A DNA stretch of 64,000 bases from Acidobacteria bacterium Mor1. GTDB lineage: Bacteria; Acidobacteriota; Polarisedimenticolia; Polarisedimenticolales; Polarisedimenticolaceae. Below the pieces are notes generated by a model. The model was given only the letters and a program-made list of their open reading frames with translations. It had not been told where the DNA came from and searched no databases. Made by a program: the position numbers and the translations under genes. Where the stretch lies: contig CP011806.1 in NCBI GenBank assembly GCA_001664505.1, positions 103,642 through 167,641 on the forward strand, written 5' to 3'. This document shows, piece after piece, positions 35,147-45,600 of this stretch; the stretch's first letter is position 1; each line of letters starts with the position of its first letter.

Positions 35147-37522
35147 ATGGAGTGGCCGGCGATCTTCGTGTTGGGCATCCTGGCGGTCGCGGTGGTGCTG
35201 TTCATCACCGAGAAGCTGCGGATGGATCTGGTGGCGCTCCTGGTGCTGGGCACCCTGGCGGTGACCGGCATGGTGACCCCCGAGCAGGCGCTGGCCGGCT
35301 TCAGCAACCCGGCGGTGGTGACCGTCTGGGCGATGTTCATCCTCAGCGCCGCGCTGGTCCAGACCGGAGTGGCCGACGTTATCGGCCGCACCGCCATGCG
35401 CTTCGCCGGCAAGGGCGAGACCCGCATGGTGGTCACGGTTATGCTGACCTCGGCGGTGCTCTCGGCGTTCATGAACAACATCGGCGTCGCGGCGTTGATG
35501 TTGCCGGTGGTCCTGCAGATGGGCCGTCAGGCGGGGCATCCTCCCTCGCGCCTGCTGATGCCCCTGGCCTACGGCTCCCTCCTCGGCGGGCTGACGACGC
35601 TGATCGGTACGCCGCCGAACATCCTGGTCAGCGAGGCGATCTCGGCCCAGGGCGGGGAGCCCTTCGGCATGTTCGACTTCGTCCCGGTGGGCGGCGCGGT
35701 GATGGCGGGCGGGATTCTGTTCATCGCGATCTTCGGCCGCCGGATGTTGCCCCGGCGCGACCCCGCGCGGGAGTCGGCGACGCCCGGGGGTAACCTGCCC
35801 GATCAGTACGCTCTCAGTGAGCGCCGGGCGGTGTTGCGCATCCCCGAGGGGGCCCGGCTCGCCGGCCGCACCTTGCGGGAGAGCCGTCTGGGGCGAGCGA
35901 CCGGCCTCAACGTCTACGGCATCCTGCGGGAAGGGCGGGTGCATCTGGCGCCCGACGCCGAGGAGGTACTGCGCACCGGCGATTGCCTGCTGGTCGAAGG
36001 GCGGATCGAACGGCTGGAAGATCTGCGCTCCTGGCGTCAGATCACCGTGCGCCGGATCAACCCCGATGAGTCCCAGCTCGACGAGCTGTTTTCCCGGGAT
36101 GTCGGCGTGGTGCAGGTGCGGGTGGCCGACGGCGCCGATCTCCACGGCCAGACCTTCGGCAGCGCCGACTTCCGCCGCCGCTTCGGCGTGCTGGTGTTGG
36201 CCCGTTTGCGGGGCGGAGACGTCCGGCAGTTCGACATGAGCGACGCCACCATCCAGTCCGGAGATCTGCTGCTGATCGAAGGGCTGCGGGACAAGCTCGA
36301 GGCGCTGGACGAGTTCCCCCAGTTCGAGGAACGCAAAGCGATGGAAGCGCGGACGGTGCTCGAGCGCTATCAGCTGCGGGGCAACATCTTCCGTCTGAAG
36401 ATTCCCCAGGAGTCGGTGCTGTCGGGCCGCAGCCTGGTGGAGACCCGGCTGGCCAGCGCACTCGGCGTCGGTGTGATGGCCCGGCAACGGGGGGGCGAAC
36501 TGACGTTGCTGCCGGACCCTCACGACCCGCTGGCCGCCGGCGACCGCCTCTACGGCAGAGGGAGAGGGGAGGACATCGAGGTCTTCCGCGGCCTGCAGGA
36601 GCTGGAGTTCGAGAGCGAAGTGCCGGCGGAGACCCTCGAGACCCTGGAGGTCGGCGATACCGCTCCGATGGAGGTGATGCTCTCGCCTCGCAGCAAACTC
36701 GTCGGCCGCAGTCTGGCCGATCTGGCTTTCCGCGATCGCTACGGCCTGCAGGTGCTGGCGGTGCTTCGCGGGGGCAACGCGGTGCGCTCGGGCCTGGGGC
36801 AGTTCGTGCTGCGCATGGGAGATGCGCTGTTGTTGTTGGGGCCGGCGAGCAAGCGCAAGCTGCTCTGCGGCAACCCGGACTTCCTGGTGCTGACCGATCC
36901 GGAGCGCGCCGCTCCCGACCGGCGCAAGGGAGCGGTCGCGGCGGCGATCATGGCGGCGGTGATCCTGCCGGTGATCTTCGGCGTGCTGCCCATTGCGATC
37001 TCGGCGGTGGCCGGGGCGGCGCTGGCGATCCTGTTCGGCTGCATCACCTTCGACGACGCCTACCGGGCGATCGAATGGCGCTCGGTGTTTCTCATCGCCG
37101 GGATGCTGCCCCTGGGGGTTGCGCTGGAGTCCACCGGCGCCGCGGCAATGGTTGCCGAGGGCGTGGTCGGGGTGACCTCTTCCTTCGGTCCCTGGGGGGT
37201 GCTGCTCGGTCTCTACCTGATGACCGCCATCGCCACCTCGATCATCCCGACGGCGGCGCTTGTAGTGTTGATGTCGCCGATCGTGTTCCGCACCGCGGCA
37301 GAAACCGGAGTCTCCACCGAGGCGATGATGATGGCCATCGCCGTCGCCGCGTCGGCCAGCTTCACCAGCCCGATCTCGCACCCGGCCAATATCCTGGTGA
37401 TGGGCCCCGGTGGCTACCGCTTCATCGACTACGTCAAGCTGGGTGTGCCGCTGACGTTGATGGTGCTGGTGATCGTGCTGCTGGTGCTGCCGCTGGTCTG
37501 GCCGCTAGTTCCGGCGCCGTAG
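35147..37522 (+). CDS. SLC13/DASS-type permease with four RCK_C-like domains
   Basis: The product is 791 aa. An N-terminal set of membrane helices (about residues 1-215) carries NNIGVAALMLPVV and GTPPNILVSEA, the SLC13 (CitMHS/ArsB-like) ion-transport signatures. A long cytoplasmic region (about 225-570) holds four successive RCK_C/TrkA-C-like modules, each with a GDxLLVEG-type strand, and a second set of helices (about 580-791) follows. The usual number of RCK_C modules in such permeases is two. It probably transports an anion or dicarboxylate under control of a small ligand. ATG 35147 follows GGAGGA at seven bases. Its 3' end overlaps the convergent APC permease gene by 18 bp. Confidence 0.9.
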   Translation: MEWPAIFVLGILAVAVVLFITEKLRMDLVALLVLGTLAVTGMVTPEQALAGFSNPAVVTVWAMFILSAALVQTGVADVIGRTAMRFAGKGETRMVVTVMLTSAVLSAFMNNIGVAALMLPVVLQMGRQAGHPPSRLLMPLAYGSLLGGLTTLIGTPPNILVSEAISAQGGEPFGMFDFVPVGGAVMAGGILFIAIFGRRMLPRRDPARESATPGGNLPDQYALSERRAVLRIPEGARLAGRTLRESRLGRATGLNVYGILREGRVHLAPDAEEVLRTGDCLLVEGRIERLEDLRSWRQITVRRINPDESQLDELFSRDVGVVQVRVADGADLHGQTFGSADFRRRFGVLVLARLRGGDVRQFDMSDATIQSGDLLLIEGLRDKLEALDEFPQFEERKAMEARTVLERYQLRGNIFRLKIPQESVLSGRSLVETRLASALGVGVMARQRGGELTLLPDPHDPLAAGDRLYGRGRGEDIEVFRGLQELEFESEVPAETLETLEVGDTAPMEVMLSPRSKLVGRSLADLAFRDRYGLQVLAVLRGGNAVRSGLGQFVLRMGDALLLLGPASKRKLLCGNPDFLVLTDPERAAPDRRKGAVAAAIMAAVILPVIFGVLPIAISAVAGAALAILFGCITFDDAYRAIEWRSVFLIAGMLPLGVALESTGAAAMVAEGVVGVTSSFGPWGVLLGLYLMTAIATSIIPTAALVVLMSPIVFRTAAETGVSTEAMMMAIAVAASASFTSPISHPANILVMGPGGYRFIDYVKLGVPLTLMVLVIVLLVLPLVWPLVPAP

Positions 37523-38803
37523 CTGCAGGTAGGCCACGAGGCCGGTCAGCACGGTGACCACCGCGGCGCCGAACTCGGCGGGCCGGTGCACGGCGGCCAG
37601 GAGTCCCAGGCTGACGGTGGCCCCGACGTAGATCGCCGGAACGAACGGGAAGCCGGTTCCGGCCACCGCCTCCCGGCCGTCACGCCGCCGGATCAGGAAC
37701 AGGCAGGCGACGCTGGCGGCTGCGCTCAGGGACAGCAGGAAACCGAGATAGGACAGCAACTCGCTCAGTTGCGAGACCGCGGCGACCAGCGCCGCCAGCC
37801 CGGTCTGGAGCGCGATGGCCGTGCGCGGAGGCGCGCCTTCGGCACCTGGGCGAAAGAATCGGGGGAAGACCCCGTCGTCGGCCATCCGCGCGTAGACCCG
37901 CGGACCGGCCACGATCATCGACGAGACCGACGACAGCAGCGCGAGGATGACCACGCCGCGCACCGCCAGTTCCAGCTGCTCTCCACCCAGAGTGAGGGCG
38001 GCCAGCGCCGCTACATCCTGCCGCCCGGCGACCTCGGCCGGGGGAGGCGCGTAGAGGAACACGGTGTTCAGCGCCAGGTAGAAGGCGCCGACCAGCAGCG
38101 TGCCGAGCCACAGCGCCCGGGGAACGTTGCGCGCCGGGTCGCGGACCTCGCCGGCCACGTAGATCGCCGCGTTGAAGCCGCTGTAGCTGAGAGAGATCCA
38201 GACCAGCGAACCCGCGAAGGCGGTCAGGACGAACCCGCGACTCTCGTCTACGAGGGCCGCACCGGGCCAACCGTCGCCGGCTCCGAGATAGCAGGCCAAC
38301 GCCACGAAGCCGAGCAGGAACAGCAGCTTGAGCGCCACCACCAGGTTCTGGGCGGCGACGCCGAGGCGCACCAGGGCACCGTGAAGCAGACCGGTCAAGA
38401 GGATCACGGCGATCGCCGCGGCACCCGCCGGCAGCCAACCGGGTGGGCCGGCGGGGAACAGGTAGGACTCGAAGGCGGTTGCGGCCAGGGCGATGGCGCC
38501 GGTGAACCCCCCGAGCAACGAGACCCACCCCGCGAGGAACCCGGCCGCGGGATGAACCGTGCGCGAGAGGAACAGATACTCGCCGCCGGACTCGGTGATG
38601 CGGCGAACCAGGCCGCCGTAGCTGATCGCACCGCAGAGGGCCAGAACACCGCCGACGACCCAGGCGATCAGCACCAGCCGCCGGCTTCCGAGGTCCGCCA
38701 GCGCGAAGCCGCTGGTGGTGAAAACGCCGGCGCCGACCATGTTGGCCACGACCAGCGCCGCGGCGGAGGGCAGGCCGAAGGGCCGCGATTCGGCCCGGTT
38801 CAC
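37505..38803 (-). CDS. APC superfamily amino acid permease
   Basis: The product is 432 aa with about 12 membrane helices. The N terminus has NMVGAGVFTTSGFAL, the APC helix 1 signature, and later NAAIYVAGEVRDPARNVPRAL, the conserved helix 6-7 loop. The start is GTG 38803, overlapping the stop of the preceding methyltransferase gene (GTGA); upstream in-frame sequence is a shadow. It is the third gene of an operon fhs - methyltransferase - permease. Substrate is probably an amino acid or polyamine; one-carbon context suggests serine or glycine as a guess. Confidence 0.9.
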   Translation of the reverse strand: MNRAESRPFGLPSAAALVVANMVGAGVFTTSGFALADLGSRRLVLIAWVVGGVLALCGAISYGGLVRRITESGGEYLFLSRTVHPAAGFLAGWVSLLGGFTGAIALAATAFESYLFPAGPPGWLPAGAAAIAVILLTGLLHGALVRLGVAAQNLVVALKLLFLLGFVALACYLGAGDGWPGAALVDESRGFVLTAFAGSLVWISLSYSGFNAAIYVAGEVRDPARNVPRALWLGTLLVGAFYLALNTVFLYAPPPAEVAGRQDVAALAALTLGGEQLELAVRGVVILALLSSVSSMIVAGPRVYARMADDGVFPRFFRPGAEGAPPRTAIALQTGLAALVAAVSQLSELLSYLGFLLSLSAAASVACLFLIRRRDGREAVAGTGFPFVPAIYVGATVSLGLLAAVHRPAEFGAAVVTVLTGLVAYLQLRRRN

Positions 38804-39525
38804 TTCCGGCGGAACTTGAGCAGGTAGTTCTGCTCGAAGCCCTCGATCTCGATCTCCTCGACGAAGGCGAAACCGGCGGCCTCGATCTCGGCGCGGAAGA
38901 CCTCCTTGCCGGCGCGGACGTGGCCCATGATCCAGTCGCTGGAGACCCCTTCGATCCGCTCGAAGTCGATCACGGTCAGCATTCCACCGGGCTCCAGCGC
39001 CGCGTGAATCGACGCCAGGGTGTCCGCGGGTGTGTCGAAGTGATGGTAGGTGTCGCAGATGAACGCGTGGTTCACCGAGGCAGGGGGCAGCATCACCGAG
39101 TCGACCCTGGAGAGTACGCCGGTGACGTTCTGTAAGCCGTCCCGCCCGGCCGAGGCGTTGATGTGCTCGATGAAACGGGGGCTGATGTCGACGGCGTAGA
39201 CCCAGCCGTCGCCGACCGCTTCCGAGAACAGCCGGGTGTAAAAACCGGTGCCCGCTCCGATATCGGCGATCCGATCGCCCGCACTCAGGCCGACGGCGGC
39301 CATCACCTCGTCCCGGGCGGCGAACACCTCGCGACTCTCGACCTCGAAGCGCCCGATCCACTCATCGACGTCCATCTCGGGATCGACGAAGCGGGCGTTG
39401 AGCTCCGACGGAGCATCCGCGCCTGCAGCGACCGCTCCGGCCGCAGCCTGTTCGGCCTCGCTCTGAGCGGCGCAGCCGAGAGACAGCATCGACGCGAGCA
39501 GGAGCGACAGGCCGACACGCCGCAT
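38800..39525 (-). CDS. lipoprotein-signal class I SAM-dependent methyltransferase
   Basis: The product is 241 aa. It opens with a lipoprotein signal (about residues 1-19, lipobox LSLGC), followed by an acidic low-complexity linker and a Rossmann methyltransferase domain with IADIGAGTGFYTRLF (motif I), VYAVDISPRF (motif II) and FICDTYHHF. The start ATG 39525 shares one base with the fhs stop (TGATG). An exported enzyme using SAM is puzzling because SAM is cytoplasmic, yet similar signal-bearing homologues are annotated in several phyla. It overlaps the permease gene by four bases. Confidence 0.87.
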   Translation of the reverse strand: MRRVGLSLLLASMLSLGCAAQSEAEQAAAGAVAAGADAPSELNARFVDPEMDVDEWIGRFEVESREVFAARDEVMAAVGLSAGDRIADIGAGTGFYTRLFSEAVGDGWVYAVDISPRFIEHINASAGRDGLQNVTGVLSRVDSVMLPPASVNHAFICDTYHHFDTPADTLASIHAALEPGGMLTVIDFERIEGVSSDWIMGHVRAGKEVFRAEIEAAGFAFVEEIEIEGFEQNYLLKFRRK

Positions 39526-41219
39526 CAGAACAGGCCTTCGATCTCGCCGTTCTCGTCGACGTCGATGTTGAGCAGAGCCGGCTTGGAGCCGAGACCGGGC
39601 ATGGTCATCATGTCGCCGCACAGGGCGTAAAGGAAGCCTGCCCCCGCCGACAGGTTGATATCCCGGACGTGGAAGGTGTAGCCGCTGGGGGCGCCGACCT
39701 TCGAGGGATCGTCGGAGAAGGAGTACTGTGTCTTGGCCATGCAGACCGGCAGGTGTCCGAGGCCCATGCGGCTGTAGCGCTTGATCGCCCGGCGGGCCGG
39801 AGCCTCGAAGGCTACCTTGTTTGCGCCGTAGATTTCCCGGGCGATGGTCTCGATCTTCTCCTGAACCGGCATCTCGTCGGGGTAAAGGAAGCGGAAGTCC
39901 GACGGCTGTTCGCAGGCCTTGACCACCGCCTCGGCCAGCGCGGCGCCGCCGGCACCCCCCTTGGCATGGACCTCGGAGATCACCGCATCCTGGGCACCCG
40001 CCTCCTTGGCGATGCGGATCACCGCCTCGAGTTCCTCATCGCTGTCGGTAGGGAAGCGGTTGACGGCAACGACCGTCGGGACGCCGTGCTTGCGCACGTT
40101 CTCGATGTGTCGGCGCAGGTTGGCCGCCCCTTCTTCCAGGGCCTCCAGGTCACTGCGGGTCATCTCTTCGGGCAGCGGCCGTCCCGGGCGGATCTTGTAG
40201 CGCCCGCTGTGGACCTTGAGCGCCCGCACCGTGGCGACGACGACGGCGGCGTCCGGTTTGAGCCCCGAGACCCGGCACTTGATGTTGAAGAACTTCTCGG
40301 CACCCATGTCCGCGCCGAAGCCGCTCTCGGTGACCACGTAGTCGGCAAGGGACAGCGCAACCCGGTCGGCGACGATGCTGGAGTTGCCGTGGGCGATGTT
40401 GGCGAAGGGGCCGGTGTGTACGAAGCATCCGGTGCCTTCGAGGGTCTGCATGAAGTTAGGATGAATCGCGTCCTTGAGCACCGCGGCCATGGCGCCTGCG
40501 GCTCCCAGGGCCTCTGCCGTCACCGGCTTGCCGTCGCGGTTCATGCCGACGACGATCCGGCCGAGCCGCTCCCGCAGATCCTTGAAGTCGTTGGACAGGC
40601 CCAGGATCGCCATCACCTCGCTGGCGCTGGTGATGTTGAAGCCGGTCTCCCGGGGAACGCCGTTGTTGGTGCCGCCGAGGCCGGTGACGATCTGGCGCAT
40701 GGCGCGGTCGTTGACGTCCAGGCAGCGTTTCCACTCGACGCTGGCGGGATCGAGGCCGTGAGGGTTGCCCTTGAGCAGGGAGGTATCGATCCAGGCGGCC
40801 AGCAGGTTGTTGGCCATCCCGACGGCGTGGGTGTCGCCGGTCAGGTGCAGGTTGAAGTCGGTCATCGGCACGACCTGGCTGTGACCGCCGCCGGCGGCAC
40901 CCCCTTTGATGCCGAACACCGGCCCCATCGAGGGCTGGCGGATCGTCGCCACCGCCTTCTTGCCGATGTGGTTCAGCCCCAGGGAGAGGCCGATGGTGGT
41001 CACGGTCTTGCCCTCGCCCAGGGGCGTCGGATTGATCGCGGTGACGTCGATGTACTTGCCCTGGGGCCGGTCGGCCAGCCGGGACAGGATCGACAGATCG
41101 ACCTTGGCCATGTGATGGCCGTAGGGGATCAGGTCGGCTTGCTCGATGTCGTAGCGGGCCGCGACCTCCGAAATGGGGCGCAGCGCAGCCGCTCGTGCGA
41201 TCTCCAGATCCGTTGCCAT
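39525..41219 (-). CDS. fhs: formate-tetrahydrofolate ligase
   Basis: The product is 564 aa, the normal length. The ATP-binding loop PTPLGEGKTVTT lies at residues 64-75, followed by conserved regions such as GIKGGAAGGGHSQV and TGDTHAV. The enzyme makes 10-formyltetrahydrofolate from formate, ATP and THF in the cytoplasm, feeding purine synthesis and serine/glycine interconversion. GGAGA lies upstream of ATG 41219. It is the first gene of a coupled operon with a lipoprotein methyltransferase and an APC permease. Confidence 0.97.
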   Translation of the reverse strand: MATDLEIARAAALRPISEVAARYDIEQADLIPYGHHMAKVDLSILSRLADRPQGKYIDVTAINPTPLGEGKTVTTIGLSLGLNHIGKKAVATIRQPSMGPVFGIKGGAAGGGHSQVVPMTDFNLHLTGDTHAVGMANNLLAAWIDTSLLKGNPHGLDPASVEWKRCLDVNDRAMRQIVTGLGGTNNGVPRETGFNITSASEVMAILGLSNDFKDLRERLGRIVVGMNRDGKPVTAEALGAAGAMAAVLKDAIHPNFMQTLEGTGCFVHTGPFANIAHGNSSIVADRVALSLADYVVTESGFGADMGAEKFFNIKCRVSGLKPDAAVVVATVRALKVHSGRYKIRPGRPLPEEMTRSDLEALEEGAANLRRHIENVRKHGVPTVVAVNRFPTDSDEELEAVIRIAKEAGAQDAVISEVHAKGGAGGAALAEAVVKACEQPSDFRFLYPDEMPVQEKIETIAREIYGANKVAFEAPARRAIKRYSRMGLGHLPVCMAKTQYSFSDDPSKVGAPSGYTFHVRDINLSAGAGFLYALCGDMMTMPGLGSKPALLNIDVDENGEIEGLF

Positions 41220-41313
41220 CGTCGGGGTCTCCTGAGGTCGAGCCCGGCCGGAAGGACGGCCGGATAGCGTGGACCTGCAGTCTACCTGAACGCGTGGGCC
41301 GGGTCAGCCAGAT

Positions 41314-41826
41314 CTAGCCCTTCTTCTGAGCCTTCTCCGCGGCCTTCTCCATGCGCTCGGCCACGATCTCTTTCGCCCGGGCCAGCCCCTCGGCGGTCGG
41401 TGTGACGTAGCTGCACTTCTTCATCATCTTCTGGAGATCGGACTCATCGAGAGGCTCGAGCCTGGCCCGGGCTTTACCGAACCCGGCCTTGATGGCGAGC
41501 TTGAAGTAGTAGGTCTTTCCGGCTTCGATCTCCATCTCGAGGCCCGAGGTGTTCTCGGACTTCGTCCAGAACAGGTGCTTGCCGGCGGGAACCTGGGCGA
41601 AGGAGTAGGACCTGGCCTTGGAAACCATGATCAGCTCGTCGTTGACGAAGGCCCAGGTCTTGACCGCCGCCCCGACCACTGCGGGCCGGAAGACGTAGAC
41701 CACCGCGTGGCCCTCTTCGGGTTCCGCCGTCGGTTTCTCACCCTTGACCTTGTCGAAGTAGTCGGCCGCCTGGACCGCCGTGCCCAGGAGAACTGCGATG
41801 ACGAGGGGCAACACGAAGCGCTTCAT
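41314..41826 (-). CDS. DUF2846 family secreted protein
   Basis: The product is 170 aa with a signal peptide (about residues 1-20, ending AVQA). The mature part has VVYVFRPAVVGAAVKTWAFVNDE and QVPAGKHLFW, the DUF2846 pattern of a small beta-rich periplasmic domain. The C terminus is a Lys/Glu-rich helix. The start at 41826 has GGAGA six bases upstream; a longer frame to 41904 lies within the neighbouring gene. Function is unknown. Confidence 0.87.
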   Translation of the reverse strand: MKRFVLPLVIAVLLGTAVQAADYFDKVKGEKPTAEPEEGHAVVYVFRPAVVGAAVKTWAFVNDELIMVSKARSYSFAQVPAGKHLFWTKSENTSGLEMEIEAGKTYYFKLAIKAGFGKARARLEPLDESDLQKMMKKCSYVTPTAEGLARAKEIVAERMEKAAEKAQKKG

Positions 41827-41858
41827 CTTGAATCTCCCATTGAGGATTCCATGATGCA

Positions 41859-42587
41859 TCACCCGCCGAGGAGACGCCGGTGCATGTACTTGACGACGCC
41901 GCAATCCACCACCCGGCTGGAGCAGGCGAACAGTTTGAACTGCGGAAGCAGGGCATCGAGCCGTCGGCGGTCGTCGTCGCTATGGTATTCGAGCAGCACG
42001 TAGTCGACCGCATCCAGGCGGTCTCCCAGGCTCTCGAGGATCTCCACCTCGCAGCCCTCGGTGTCGACCTTGAGCACGTCGAGGCGGTCCAGGCCGAGGG
42101 CGTCGAACTCGGCGGCGGCATCGCGGCAGGAGATGACGCAGCCTTCGCCGGGGTCGCCGCAGGTACCCTTGAACGAGTTGGCGCCGGTGTTCGACCGGCT
42201 GAGAGTGATCTCGACCTCCCGCTCTCCCTGGCCCAGGGCGAAGGGATGCACGTGCACCCGGGACAGCGACCCCACGTTGTGCTCCAGCAGGCCGAGGGTC
42301 GTCGGCACCGGCTCGAAGCAATGCACGGTGGCCTGGGGATCGACGAACTTCATGTAGAGCGCGAACAGCCCGACGTTGGCGCCGGCGTCGATCACCGTCA
42401 ACGGGCCGCCGTGGCTCCGTGACGTGGGGAGCGCGTACTCCGCCTGGCCCAGGATCTCGTCGGCCCGAAAGCGCTCCTGGCGTGGGATCGCGATCCGGAT
42501 CGGCGCATGGCTTCCGGCGGGGCCCTGGATCGTCAGGGTTTCGAGTGGAAACGGATGGGCGGGCAAGCTCTCGGTGGTCGCGCTCAT
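41859..42587 (-). CDS. FkbM family methyltransferase
   Basis: The product is 242 aa. The SAM-binding motif VIDAGANVGLFALY is at residues 65-78, followed by VHCFEPVPTTLGLLEHNV and DVLKVDTEGCEVEIL, the typical FkbM fold signatures. These enzymes O-methylate small molecules or sugars; the substrate here is not apparent. ATG 42587 is chosen on alignment. No ribosome-binding site precedes it, but a CATATT box (minus strand, 42595-42600) ends seven bases upstream, so the mRNA may be leaderless. Confidence 0.88.
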   Translation of the reverse strand: MSATTESLPAHPFPLETLTIQGPAGSHAPIRIAIPRQERFRADEILGQAEYALPTSRSHGGPLTVIDAGANVGLFALYMKFVDPQATVHCFEPVPTTLGLLEHNVGSLSRVHVHPFALGQGEREVEITLSRSNTGANSFKGTCGDPGEGCVISCRDAAAEFDALGLDRLDVLKVDTEGCEVEILESLGDRLDAVDYVLLEYHSDDDRRRLDALLPQFKLFACSSRVVDCGVVKYMHRRLLGG

Positions 42588-42640
42588 GGGGCGGAATATG
42601 TGTGCGGCCGTAGACCCGGGCAAGAGAGGAAGAGGGCCTC

Positions 42641-42677
42641 GAACGAAAACGGGCCGCGACTTTTCAGTCGCGGCCCG
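42641..42677 (-). terminator. intrinsic terminator of the second S8 peptidase gene
   Basis: A perfect 12-bp stem (CGGGCCGCGACT at 42650-42661 with AGTCGCGGCCCG at 42666-42677) and a 4-nt loop is followed on the minus strand by GTTTTCGTTC. It lies 21 bp after the S8 stop at 42699. It is the clearest Rho-independent terminator in the window. Confidence 0.85.
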
Positions 42678-42698
42678 TCGAGGTTCGTGGAGCGACGC

Positions 42699-45600
42699 CT
42701 ACTGGCAGACGTCGATCAGGTTCTGCGGTATCGGGCAGGTTGCGTTGGCCGCGTCCTCGGGACGTTCGCTGCCGTCGCCGGCCTGTCCGTAGGAGCCCTC
42801 CTCGCTGCCGTTGTGGGCCACCACGATGAAGAACATCGACTGGGGCGCGCCCGAGGCATCCCAGGCATGGACGCCGCTGGTGTCCAGGCCGCACTCCTGG
42901 CCGCTCCAGGCGTAGCTCTGGAGGTCGGCGCGGGTCAGCGGTGCGTACTCGATGGTGTGGCCGGCGGCCTGGCAGGGGACGCCGTAGCTCAACGTCAGGG
43001 TGTCGGTCAGCGGGTCGTAGCCGGTCACCGTCAGCTGCACGCCGACGCCTGCCTCGCCGGGCACGGCGCCGCCGCCGGTGGCGCCGCAGACGGCCATCGA
43101 ACCGAGGTCACTCTCGACGAAGTCGGCGGGAACACCATTACCCGCCGACAGGCCCACGATGGAGTCCGCGGAGGCGGTGGCCAGAGTGGTGATGGCGATG
43201 GTGCCGTCGAAGAACATCTCGATCTGGAAGCTGTTCTGGTTCGAGGTGCTGTACTCGGGCACGTTCTCCCAGGTGACCGCAACGCGGTCGGCAAGCTGCC
43301 GCCAGCTGACCGTGCCGCCGCTGGACGGGTTGAGGTCGTCGAACAGTCCGGAGATCCGGGGCAGTCGGAAGTGATCCTCGAGGGTCTCGGTGTAGTCGGT
43401 GTCCCCGGTGGTGAAGGTGATGAAGCCGTTGCTCCCGATGTAGAACTCGGAGTAGCTGGTGCCGTAGAGCGAGACCGTCGCCCCGGTCAGGGTCACCAGA
43501 CTCGAGGCGTCATCGCCCAGGCTGACCGTCGTGCCGCCCGCCGGATCGGTGGGGAAGGCCGCCGCCGCGGTGGTGCAGCCTGCGTAGAATTCGCCGGAGC
43601 CGTTGGGGGTGAACGTCTGGGTGATGCCGTCGGTGTCCTGATCGCCGGTGAAGGACTCGGTGAATGAGTCGGCCACGTCGGGGGTGGTGAAGCGGTAGCA
43701 GAGCCCGCCGCTGTCGTCGGTGCTGGCGTTGCCCACCGTATCCACGGCGTCGACCGCGTAGTAGTAGTCGGTGTTCTCCTGGAGGCCCGTGATCAGCACG
43801 CTGTGAGCGGTCTCGAAGCGGGCGTTGCCTGCGGTGCCGTCGAGGTTGCTGCAGGTGGTGCCGTAGCGCACGGTGCCCCGGGCCGCCTCGTCGGTGTCGA
43901 AGGTGATCGTCGCCCGGCGAGCCGAGACATCCGGCGCCTGGACGTTGGAGATCAGCGGAGAGGAGCAGTCGACGCTGCCGTTGGCGGTCTTGAGCAGGTC
44001 GATCCCGCCCATGCCGTCGTCGGCATCCAGGTATTCGGCGGTCAACAGGTCGCCCTCGGCGACGCCGACGATGCCGACGTCGTCGAACTCGCTGACCGGC
44101 ACGGTCCCGACGAAGGTTCCGCTGGCCGGGTTGGTCTCGGTCAGCACCACCGCCTCGCCCGACGGGTCGGTCGTGGAGAAGACCTGGACCGACACGGTAT
44201 CGAGCACGGCGTCATCCAGGTTGGGGTCGCAGTCGACCACCCGGATCGTCGCCGTGTCCTCGCAGGCGTGCGCCGGCGGGGTAAAGGAGATGCTGGCGTC
44301 GGAGGTGCAGTCAATGATCAGGCCGCCGCTGGTCACCAGTGCGAAGTCCGCATCGAGCTCCGGTGTTTCCACGTGGCTGTCCTGCACGATCTCGCTGGCG
44401 ATGACCTCGACGACCCACATACCCGCCTCGGGGTTCTGGACGAAGATGTTCTCGACGGTGTCGATGGTGTCGGCGCTCCCGCCGGGGAGCGACCAGTTGC
44501 CGTCCCGCAGGCCGACGTTGCCCCACCAGACCGTGCCGCCGGGGGCGGTGGCCTTGAGGGTCAGGTCGTTGATCCGGTGCAGCGCCGCTGCCGGGTTACC
44601 GGCGGGGTCGGCGTAGGTCATGGTGATCCGCAGCGCGGGTTCGCCGGCCTCGACGAAGGTGTTGAACTGGGCGGTCTCGGTGTTGGTCAGCAGCACGCTC
44701 TCGTCGAGGATCGAGAGGTTGTCCCGAAGGTCGTAGAGGTTCTTGACGTTGGGCACGCCCCAGCCCTGGTGGACCCGGGTCATGTCGTGGTCGGGGCCGG
44801 TGAAGGGGTACTGGATCGCGGTGTTGATCATCACCGCCTTGGCGGTGGTCATGTGGGGCCGGTTGTCGAACACCGTGGCGCCGGGGGTGACCTCGTTACC
44901 GAAGATGCCGTCGGACCACATCTGGAAGAACAGGCCGAAGTGACCGCAGATCGAGGGGGTCGCGCCGCTGGTGCCGCCGAACTCCCCGTAGCCGCTGCCG
45001 GTGGTGTAGGTCGTGTAGGTGTCGTCGTAGTAGAAGCTCAGGTCCGGCTTGATCCGGCCGTCGGCGGCGGGGCCGATGCTGCCGGTCTCACACCAGCAGT
45101 CGTCACTTTGATCCGCTGTGTTGTAGTGCTCGAAGGCGCCGCCGGAAACGACGTTCTTGGCCCAGGCCTGGGGACGCGAGTCCTGGTTGCCCGCGTTGGA
45201 CTGGGACTGGCAGTGCAGCACGTCGTGGTCGAACAGGATCGTGTCGTGCTCGGCGGAGATGGTGGTGTAGTCGAAGGTGCGGCTGTCGCCGACGCTGGCG
45301 GTCTGGAAGACGGCGAAGTAGGGCGCCTGTTTGAGCTCGGCGGTGTGGTCGTAGCGGGTGCCGCCGGAGATGCCGATGTTGTTGTGGTCGGCGGCGATCG
45401 GCTGGCCGTCGGGCATCAGGCCCAGAGCCTGGGCGTCGCCGGTACCGTCACCGAAGAGGATGCCGAGGCAGGCCGTGCCGTGGCTGGCGTTGCCCACGGT
45501 GCCGCCATGCTCGAGCGGCGGCCGGGAGGCGAAGTCCGGGTGGGCCACGTTGAAGCCGCTGTCGAAGGACTCGCCGCGAACACCGGCGCCGGTGTAGCCG

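Noticed and set aside
34103-37381. Very long minus-strand open frame opposite the permease gene
   Set aside because: It is the antisense shadow of YigZ and the SLC13 permease in GC-rich sequence; composition is His/Gln/Arg-rich with no recognisable domain, and the plus-strand genes have clear family motifs.
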